From positions 1-64,000 of the forward strand of contig NZ_BAAAYO010000017.1 in NCBI RefSeq assembly GCF_039536325.1: 64,000 nucleotides of DNA, read 5' to 3'. Source of the stretch: Paenibacillus_AB hodogayensis (GTDB taxonomy: Bacteria > Bacillota > Bacilli > Paenibacillales > NBRC-103111). Under the pieces are notes generated by a model that was given only the letters and a program-made list of their open reading frames with translations, was not told where the DNA came from and ran no database searches. Both the position numbers and the translations under genes were made by a program. Within the stretch, counting starts at the first letter, position 1. The number at the start of each line of letters is the position of its first letter. This document shows, one piece after another, positions 54,680 to 61,931 of this stretch.

Positions 54680-54777
54680 TCTTGAGGGGGGTGAAACGAA
54701 CGAATCGGCAGTGAGGAATGGCTATCCGGAAATCAGAAGGGACCGTTTTTATTACAAAGAGAGGGGAGCATTTGTCA

Positions 54778-56289
54778 ATGAAACAGCAAGGATGGCTACC
54801 GGTTAAAGGGATGGTTGTTGCTTCGATGCTCTTGACGACCTTAGCTTGCTCCACCGCAGGAACTAGCAGCTCGGGTAATCCGGAAGGAAGTGCAGTCAAG
54901 AAGGAGGAAAAGCCCCTCGAGCTTACAATGGCCGCGGTGGCTTTTCAAGAACCGCCCGTCGATGGTAATGAAATCGAAAAACGGATTGCGGCATTCACGA
55001 ATACCAAGCTGTCCATTCAGTGGATTCCCTTGGCTGCCTATACCGACAAAATCAATTTGATGATTGCATCCGGAGAGCTGCCTAAGGTCGTGAATGCAAA
55101 CTATAGTCCTACGATTCAAAGTGCCATGAAATCCGGCATGTTTTGGGAAATCGGTCCGCATTTGTCCAAATTCAAAAACTTATCTACTTTCAATAAAGCG
55201 TATTTCGATCATACTGTGGTCGATGGAAAAATTTATGGAATTCCCTCTTCACGGCCGATCACCAGGCAATCACTCATTTACCGCAGCGATTGGCTTAAGA
55301 ATGCAGGTTTGAAGGAGCCGAAAAACTTAGAGGAGCTTTATCAAGTCTTAAAAGCGTATACACAAAATGATCCGGACAAAAATGGCGTTAACGATACGGT
55401 TGGCCTAGCCATGGAAGGCTTAGGCAAGCTCAACAACATCGTTGTGATGCATGGCGGTCCTAACAAATTTGCGATCGAAAGCGGAAAGTTGATTCCCGAT
55501 TTTGAGACCAATGAGTACATGGATGTTTTAAAATTCATGAAGCGTTTATATGCCGAAAAATTGATGAATCAGGATTTTGCGGTCGCCACGAGAGCTCAAA
55601 CGCAAGGCTCATTCACTACAGGAAAGTCGGGCATGGTTCAAGCCGTTTCCGGCAACGCGTATAACTTCTATGCAGTTCTGGTCAAACCGGTGCCTCAAGC
55701 GGAAGTGGATTATTTCACAGCTTTTGAGGAGCCAAAGGGCAGAAAAGTGGTTGCGGAGATTAATACGGAAACCTTGACCCTTATTCCTAAATCATCCGTG
55801 AAAACAGAGGAAGAGCTGCTTCGCATTCTCGCCTTCTTCGATAAACTCGCGGAACCGGAAATGGCGACTCTGCTCGCGAGAGGGATCGAAGGAAAGCACT
55901 ACAAAGTTGAAGACGGCAAAGCGCTGACCACCGACGGCGCATTATTCCTTAAGGAAGTAGCCGATTTACGCAACCAGCTTCTGAAAACCTGGATATTTCA
56001 CAACACCATGCCGCCCAAACAGCATGCTCTATTGGATAAATCGGATCGCAGCGACAAAGATGATGAAAAATACGGTGTTTTTGATGCGTCCAAGACTTTG
56101 ACCTCTGCAACCTACATGGAACGCGGAAAGGAACTGGAACAAATCATCACGGATGCGGCCACCCAATTTATTATGGGCAAAATGGACGAAGCCGGTTTCA
56201 GGAAGGAAATCGAGAAATGGCGCAAAACTGGTGGAGACAAAATGTTGGATGAATTTATGGCCGATTCCAACAAAAAGAACAAGAAATAG
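54778..56289 (+). CDS. Lpl-type solute-binding lipoprotein (LplA/LipO-like), module 2
   Basis: 503 residues with lipobox Cys24 (LLTTLAC) and the same two-lobed architecture as the module 1 receptor, but only distantly similar in its ligand domain, so the two importers should have different specificities. ATG 54778 follows GAGGGGAGC; the ATG at 54718 would precede the signal peptide. The sulfatase gene follows 65 bases later. Confidence 0.88.
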   Translation: MKQQGWLPVKGMVVASMLLTTLACSTAGTSSSGNPEGSAVKKEEKPLELTMAAVAFQEPPVDGNEIEKRIAAFTNTKLSIQWIPLAAYTDKINLMIASGELPKVVNANYSPTIQSAMKSGMFWEIGPHLSKFKNLSTFNKAYFDHTVVDGKIYGIPSSRPITRQSLIYRSDWLKNAGLKEPKNLEELYQVLKAYTQNDPDKNGVNDTVGLAMEGLGKLNNIVVMHGGPNKFAIESGKLIPDFETNEYMDVLKFMKRLYAEKLMNQDFAVATRAQTQGSFTTGKSGMVQAVSGNAYNFYAVLVKPVPQAEVDYFTAFEEPKGRKVVAEINTETLTLIPKSSVKTEEELLRILAFFDKLAEPEMATLLARGIEGKHYKVEDGKALTTDGALFLKEVADLRNQLLKTWIFHNTMPPKQHALLDKSDRSDKDDEKYGVFDASKTLTSATYMERGKELEQIITDAATQFIMGKMDEAGFRKEIEKWRKTGGDKMLDEFMADSNKKNKK

Positions 56290-56354
56290 TTTCAGTTCAT
56301 TGTGGAAAGCCGCATCTGTATCTAAATCAAGAAGAATAGGAGAGGTAAAAACCG

Positions 56355-57824
56355 TTGAAAAACGAGACCCGTCCCAACATCTTGATCTTTATGCCGGATC
56401 AAATGCAGGCCCAAATCACATTTCCCGGTCACCCCTGTAAAACCCCAAACATGGATAAAATCAAAGAAGCCGGCGTTAGTTTTCACTCCGCGTATCCGCC
56501 TATGGCACATTGCTGTCCGGCAAGGGCTTCATTCATGACAAGTCTTTATCCTTCGCAGCATGGGATCTACAATAACGTTTCCAATGATCAGGCGATACAT
56601 AGCCATCTAAACCCCGGGATCGAAACCTTTTCCGAGAAACTAGCGGAGAGCGGTTATCAAATGTACTATGCCGGAAAGTGGCACGTCTCAGCCACAGAAA
56701 CGCCGCAATCCAGAGGGTGGACGGAATTGTACCTGAAGGAACAGGAATTGGACAATGGATCACGCAGAAAAGCGTATCGGGAAATGATCTGCGAAAGCGG
56801 ACAAAGAAGCCGAAAACGCGGGGAAATCTTGCGTCCCGGATGGGGAGGCTATACCCTTTACGGCACATCGGACAAATCTTACACCGAGATAGACGACTAT
56901 GAATGCGTGCATCAAGCCATCTCGCAATTGGATCGGCTGCAAGATAGTGTTGATCCCTGGTGCATGTATATCGGACCGAACGGTCCGCATGATCCTTTTG
57001 TTATTCCAGAAAAGTACGCCACTATGTATGATCCCGATCAAATCGAATTGCCGCCCAATTACTATGACGATCTGCAGGATAAACCCCGAATCTATCAACG
57101 CATGCGAAAGGTGTTCAGCCAATTAAGCGAACAAGAAGTGAAGGAATCCATTGCGCATTATTGGGGCTACTGCACGCTAGTTGACGATTTATTCGGGGAA
57201 GTCCTGGATGCTTTGGCCCGCAACAACCAGATGGACAATACGCTGATAATCGTCGTATCGGATCATGGCGAACATGCGGGAGCCCACGGGTTATATTGCA
57301 AAGGAATCAGCATGTTCGATGAAGGGTATCGCGTTCCTCTTATTATGAGCTCTCCCAAGCTTGTCCAGAATCCGGGGAGAGCCGTCGAACAATTCGTGAC
57401 CCTCATGGATATAGCTCCTACATTGATCGAACTTACTGGAGCGGAGCCGCTGGGCAAAACGAGCGGGCGCAGCCTGGTTCCGTTCCTGTCCGGTGAAACG
57501 CCGGATAACTGGCGGGACAGCATATACGCCCAATGCAACGGTACGGAATTATACTATACCAGCCGGATGGTCAAGACGAAAAACTATAAGTTCGTCTATA
57601 ATCCTACCGACTTTGACGAGCTATATGACCTGGAATCGGATCCGTATGAAATGCACAATATTGCGAACCGTCCGGAATCGGAAGCTCTTTTGAAGGAAAT
57701 GTACGGCAAGATGTGGGAGCATGCCTTTGAATCCGAGGATATGAATATGGTGAAATATATCCCGGTTACCACAGGAGAGTATGGTCCGGCTATAGTCAAC
57801 GCAAAGGAGAGGTTGATGAGATGA
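56355..57824 (+). CDS. Type I sulfatase (Cys-type), cytoplasmic
   Basis: 489 residues of the alkaline-phosphatase-like sulfatase family. The N-terminal PNILIFMPDQMQAQ carries metal-binding residues; the modification motif C-x-P-x-R is present as Cys53-Cys-Pro-Ala-Arg57, where Cys53 must be converted to formylglycine. VSDHGEHAGAHG holds the other metal ligands. No signal peptide, so sulfate is removed after import. TTG 56355 follows GGAGAGG. No maturation enzyme (anSME) gene lies in the window. ATGA overlap with the next gene. Confidence 0.88.
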   Translation: MKNETRPNILIFMPDQMQAQITFPGHPCKTPNMDKIKEAGVSFHSAYPPMAHCCPARASFMTSLYPSQHGIYNNVSNDQAIHSHLNPGIETFSEKLAESGYQMYYAGKWHVSATETPQSRGWTELYLKEQELDNGSRRKAYREMICESGQRSRKRGEILRPGWGGYTLYGTSDKSYTEIDDYECVHQAISQLDRLQDSVDPWCMYIGPNGPHDPFVIPEKYATMYDPDQIELPPNYYDDLQDKPRIYQRMRKVFSQLSEQEVKESIAHYWGYCTLVDDLFGEVLDALARNNQMDNTLIIVVSDHGEHAGAHGLYCKGISMFDEGYRVPLIMSSPKLVQNPGRAVEQFVTLMDIAPTLIELTGAEPLGKTSGRSLVPFLSGETPDNWRDSIYAQCNGTELYYTSRMVKTKNYKFVYNPTDFDELYDLESDPYEMHNIANRPESEALLKEMYGKMWEHAFESEDMNMVKYIPVTTGEYGPAIVNAKERLMR

Positions 57825-58789
57825 CCAAGTATACGGTAGCGGTGACCGACTATGGCTTTCCTGATTTGCATCAGGAAGAAGATGTGTTACTTCCTATGGG
57901 CTTTGAATTTGTAACGGGACAGTGCAAAACGGCGGATGAAGTGATGCAATTAACCAGACACGCGGATGCGATTTTAATCGAAAGAGCGCCGATCACCAAA
58001 GAAGTCATCGAGAACTTGGAGCGTTGCAAAATCATCGTAAGGTATGGCGTCGGTGTCGATAGCGTGGATATTCAAGCGGCAAAAGAACGAAATATTCCCG
58101 TTGTCAACGTACCGGATTATGGGACGGGGGAAGTCGCCGATCATGCGATGTCGCTCTTGCTCTCGAGCGTTCGGAAAATACCTCAAATTGTTTCCCAGGT
58201 GCGCCGAGGGGTGTGGCAAACGACTCCGTGCCGACCGATTATGGGCTTGCAAGGGAAAATGCTCGGAATCGCCGGCTTCGGCCATATCGGAAAAGATGTG
58301 GCGAAACGAGCCCAAAGCTTTGGAATCCAGACTATCGCCTACGATCCTTATGTGCCGGAAAACGTCTGCAACGAGTTAAACACAGAGAAGGTCGATTGGC
58401 ATACCTTGCTGGAACGAAGCGATATGATTTCGGTTCATCTGCCCTTAACCCCGGAGACCAAGCATCTCTTTCATGATGAAGCCTTTGAGCGAATGAAATC
58501 AACCGCCTACCTTGTTAACACGTCCAGGGGCGGAGTCATCCGAACCGAAAGTTTAATAGATGCGTTGCAAACCAACAAAATCGCGGGTGCGGCGTTGGAT
58601 GTTTTGGAGGAGCAACCGATTCCGATGAGCAGCCCGCTTCTCCAATTCGACAACTGTTTCATCACGAGCCACTGCGCCTGGTATTCGGAAAGCTCGTTAA
58701 ACCGATTGCAGCGACATGCGGCTCTAGAAATTAAACGTATATTCAGCGGCGAGCGTCCCAAGTATGTCGTGAACGGGGTAGAGGTGTAG
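57821..58789 (+). CDS. D-2-hydroxyacid dehydrogenase-family protein
   Basis: 322 residues, NAD-dependent D-isomer 2-hydroxyacid dehydrogenase fold. Nucleotide-binding GIAGFGHIG, the Arg in LVNTSRGGVI, the Glu in LDVLEEQP and the His in ITSHCAWYSE mark the active site. It would oxidise or reduce a 2-hydroxyacid such as an aldonate or glycerate derivative. It overlaps the sulfatase gene by 4 bases and is followed 6 bases later by the alcohol dehydrogenase. Confidence 0.88.
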   Translation: MTKYTVAVTDYGFPDLHQEEDVLLPMGFEFVTGQCKTADEVMQLTRHADAILIERAPITKEVIENLERCKIIVRYGVGVDSVDIQAAKERNIPVVNVPDYGTGEVADHAMSLLLSSVRKIPQIVSQVRRGVWQTTPCRPIMGLQGKMLGIAGFGHIGKDVAKRAQSFGIQTIAYDPYVPENVCNELNTEKVDWHTLLERSDMISVHLPLTPETKHLFHDEAFERMKSTAYLVNTSRGGVIRTESLIDALQTNKIAGAALDVLEEQPIPMSSPLLQFDNCFITSHCAWYSESSLNRLQRHAALEIKRIFSGERPKYVVNGVEV

Positions 58790-58795
58790 GAAATC

Positions 58796-59806
58796 ATGAA
58801 AACTTTGGTTTATCACGGACCTGGGCAAATCAGCGTCGAAGAGCAAGAGCTGCCGAAGGCGGGCCCGCACGAAGCCCTGATCAAGGTGGAAGCCGTAGGC
58901 ATTTGCGGGAGCGAATTGGAAGGGTATTTGGGCCATAGCAGCGTGAGGATTCCTCCGCTCATCATGGGCCATGAGTTCTGCGGAACGATCGTCGAAGTCG
59001 TCGGACCATCCGGCCACAAATCCGAATGGTCCGTAGGGGATAAGGTCGTTGCGAATCCGCTTATCTCTTGCGGGAGCTGCGATCGTTGCACGAAGGGGAA
59101 ACATAATCTATGCCGCAGGCGCGAGTTGATCGGCGTTCATCGGCCCGGTGCCTTTGCCGACTATGTAGCAGTACCTTTGAGCAATTTGTACCCCGTTCCC
59201 AAGGAGATGAACGCCTCGTTAGCTGCTTTGGCGGAGCCGTTAGCGGTTTGCATCCATGCGGTCAAGCTGGGTCTCCAGCCGTTTGAGGATGTCCTTATAT
59301 TCGGCGCCGGAGCTATCGGGCTGCTCACCGTGCAAGCAGCGATGAGGATGGGAGCCAATCGAGTTCTGGTCGTGGAGAGGCAAGAGGCGCGCATGCACCA
59401 TGCCAAGGCGCTGGGGGCGGACGTTGTCACGCCGGAACGATTGGGCAACGGGGCGAATGACTGCTTGCCGCAAGGAATCGATACGATCATTGATTGTGTC
59501 GGCGTGACGGCCACTCGCAACCAAGCTTTGCAACTGATTAATTCCGGCGGGACAATCATTATGGTCGGCTTGGGGCATGAGGAATCGCCGATCCTGATGA
59601 GCCGCCTTGTGCGGCAAGAAGTATCCATCATCGGTTCCTATTCGTATTCCAACGCGGATTTCCAACAAGCGGTTCAGTTGTTGGCCGGAGGTCACATCCG
59701 AATGGATCCGTGGACGGCTGCCCGCAGCTTGACGGAAGGCCCCGCCTCTTTTCAGCATTTAGTGGAGGGGAAATCCCCTTTCAGCAAAATCATTCTGAAT
59801 CCGTAA
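58796..59806 (+). CDS. Zinc-dependent alcohol dehydrogenase (sorbitol/galactitol-DH type)
   Basis: 336 residues, medium-chain dehydrogenase. The catalytic zinc ligands are in GICGSE and GHEFCG, the structural zinc site is CGSCDRCTKGKHNLC, and the nucleotide fold is VLIFGAGAIGLLTVQAAMRM. Likely oxidises a secondary hydroxyl of a sugar or polyol. Downstream of the hydroxyacid dehydrogenase by 6 bases, in the same operon. Confidence 0.9.
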   Translation: MKTLVYHGPGQISVEEQELPKAGPHEALIKVEAVGICGSELEGYLGHSSVRIPPLIMGHEFCGTIVEVVGPSGHKSEWSVGDKVVANPLISCGSCDRCTKGKHNLCRRRELIGVHRPGAFADYVAVPLSNLYPVPKEMNASLAALAEPLAVCIHAVKLGLQPFEDVLIFGAGAIGLLTVQAAMRMGANRVLVVERQEARMHHAKALGADVVTPERLGNGANDCLPQGIDTIIDCVGVTATRNQALQLINSGGTIIMVGLGHEESPILMSRLVRQEVSIIGSYSYSNADFQQAVQLLAGGHIRMDPWTAARSLTEGPASFQHLVEGKSPFSKIILNP

Positions 59807-59822
59807 AGAAGGATGCGATGCC

Positions 59823-60590
59823 ATGAGATTCGATAACAAAGTGTTCATCGTTACCGGCGGAGGGACCGGAATCGGGCGGGCAACCGCTATACGCTTGGCT
59901 GGCGAAGGGGCTCGCGTAGTCATCGCGAACCGGTCGGAGCAACATGCCGAAGAGACCCTGGAGCAGATTGAAGGTCTGGCGGGACTTGGGTTGTTCGTGA
60001 AGACGGATGTCGGGCAGCATGACGATATTCGGAACTTGATCCAAACCACGGTCGATACCTATGGGCGGCTGGACGGGATCGTCCATAGCGCCGCCATTGA
60101 ATCCTTACAGGGAGTCGTGGATTTATCGGTCGAGGAGTGGCATACGACGCTCAATGTCAATTTAACGTCTGCTTTTCTGCTCGGGAAATACGGGATTCCG
60201 CCTATGATCGATGCAGGCGGGGGCGTGATCATCCATGTCGCTTCCGTACATGCTCAGGCTACGATACGCAATTATGCCGCCTACGCCGCATCCAAAGGAG
60301 GATTGATGGCGTTGACCCGAAGCATGGCCATCGATTATGCCAAGCAGGGGATCCGCGTGAATGCCGTCCTCCCGGGGGCCACCGATACCGGCATGTTGAA
60401 TCGATATGCCGAATTGGGGGGATTGTTCCATGCGGATCTGAACGAAGCATGGAAAGACTCCCAGCCGTTGGGCCGAATCGGAAAACCCGAAGAGATCGCT
60501 AGCCTTATTTGCTTTTTGGCAAGTGATGAAGCCAAGTTTATCATTGGTACCGGTGTGGTCATTGACGGAGGGATGCTGGCCGAATTGTAG
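59823..60590 (+). CDS. SDR-family oxidoreductase, module 2
   Basis: 255 residues. TGGGTGIG at residues 11-18, HSAAIE, catalytic Ser in IIHVASVHA and YAAYAASKGG with Tyr-x3-Lys, and the C-terminal GTGVVIDGGM are all canonical. It is a distant paralogue of the module 1 SDR. ATG is 17 bases after the alcohol dehydrogenase gene. Confidence 0.9.
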   Translation: MRFDNKVFIVTGGGTGIGRATAIRLAGEGARVVIANRSEQHAEETLEQIEGLAGLGLFVKTDVGQHDDIRNLIQTTVDTYGRLDGIVHSAAIESLQGVVDLSVEEWHTTLNVNLTSAFLLGKYGIPPMIDAGGGVIIHVASVHAQATIRNYAAYAASKGGLMALTRSMAIDYAKQGIRVNAVLPGATDTGMLNRYAELGGLFHADLNEAWKDSQPLGRIGKPEEIASLICFLASDEAKFIIGTGVVIDGGMLAEL

Positions 60591-60645
60591 GCAGCCAATA
60601 AGTATGGGATGAAACAACCTCACCTATAGAAGAGGAGTTGATGAT

Positions 60646-61716
60646 ATGTCTGCGAACAGAATCATAATCGATACGGATATTGGAACCGGAGCCGTACTCG
60701 GAGGGGACCCGGACGATGCTATAGCCCTTGCGCTCGCCATGAACTCACCGGAAATCAAGCTGGAAGGCGTGACCACAGTTTATAGAGATGCGATACCGCG
60801 CGCCCGCTTTGCACAAAAGATCCTGCATTTGGGAGGCAGGGATGACATTGACGTTTATCCCGGATTAAGCGAAACGATGCTGCGCAATCGTCCTGGCGGG
60901 CATACCATTGACGGATTGCCTTGGGAGGCCGGTCGCCAGGATGAAGGTGTTGACATCGGAAGGGAATGGAAAGGGCATGCGGTTGACTTCATGATCAAGA
61001 CCATTATGGACAATCCCGGGGAAATCACACTTGTGGCTCTCGGTCCACTGACTAATGTTGCCGTGGCCATGGTCCGGGAGCCCAGGATCATCCAACATGT
61101 CAAGGAAATTATCCTGATGGGGGGAGCTCACCGACTGGGGGGCAACGGAGCGGGGCTTAACCCTGCCGAAGCTAACGTAAAGCGCGATCCCGAAGCGGCC
61201 TCCGTCGTGTTTTCATCCCAGGCACCGATTGTGATGGTTGGATTAGACGTTACTATGAAGGTGGGTTTCACGCAAAATGAATGCGACCTGTTGCGAAAAT
61301 CAGGAAATCCGCTGAACGAAATGCTGGCGAACATGGTGGAACAATGGTTTGAAGTGATTCGCACCAAGAGACCGGATATCCGTCAAACCGGTCAAGATAA
61401 AACACATATGCAAGATCCACTAGCCGTCTCCCTATTATTGAACCGTTCTTTGGTTACCACCCGAAAAATGAAAGTAACGGTCGAGTATGATCACCGTGTA
61501 GGTACCGGCCAAACCGTTGCAATAGCTCCGGAAGAGAGTATATGGCTGGACTTGGGAAACACTCGCGGAAATGTCGAGGCCTGTATCGATGTAGACAGCG
61601 AGGCTTTTCGTGAGCTGCTGCTGGAAAAGTTGAATTGTACCCATTGTAGAATTTGTGTGCCTTGTGAAAAAGAAGTCCAACTTGGAATGGAGAAAACGCC
61701 GGGGCTTGTAGAATAA
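60646..61716 (+). CDS. Nucleoside hydrolase-family protein
   Basis: 356 residues of the inosine-uridine-preferring nucleoside hydrolase family, Ca-dependent N- or O-ribosyl cleaving enzymes. The N-terminal metal motif is DTDIGTGAVLGGDPDDAIAL, with a longer insert between the first and second Asp groups than the usual DTDPGIDDA. The 40 last residues contain CTHCRICVPCEKE, four Cys that could bind metal, not typical of the family. AGAGGAG precedes the ATG. In a glycan operon it may cut a glycosidic rather than a nucleoside bond. Confidence 0.82.
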   Translation: MSANRIIIDTDIGTGAVLGGDPDDAIALALAMNSPEIKLEGVTTVYRDAIPRARFAQKILHLGGRDDIDVYPGLSETMLRNRPGGHTIDGLPWEAGRQDEGVDIGREWKGHAVDFMIKTIMDNPGEITLVALGPLTNVAVAMVREPRIIQHVKEIILMGGAHRLGGNGAGLNPAEANVKRDPEAASVVFSSQAPIVMVGLDVTMKVGFTQNECDLLRKSGNPLNEMLANMVEQWFEVIRTKRPDIRQTGQDKTHMQDPLAVSLLLNRSLVTTRKMKVTVEYDHRVGTGQTVAIAPEESIWLDLGNTRGNVEACIDVDSEAFRELLLEKLNCTHCRICVPCEKEVQLGMEKTPGLVE

Positions 61717-61931
61717 TAAGGACCGATTGGAAAATGATTGATTGAATAGAATGGAGCGTTGTTTTATGTTTTTCTTAACTCGACGAGACTCCGTTACCAT
61801 TGCGACACAATACCTGCGAAACTGTGAAAAAGGAGGGGTGAATAGTACTTTATATTTTTCTGATGGATTTACCGGCAACCAGATATTCCAGGAGGCAATC
61901 AGCAAATCGAAAAAGGGAGGATGTTATTGAA
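61717..61931. other. Gap before the beta-helix gene
   Basis: No clear terminator. A 62-codon frame (61742-61930) lacks a binding site and recognisable features and is probably not a gene. GGGAGGA at 61915-61921 serves the next gene. Confidence 0.4.

Noticed and set aside
61742..61930. 62-codon frame before the beta-helix gene
   Set aside because: No ribosome binding site and no conserved feature.
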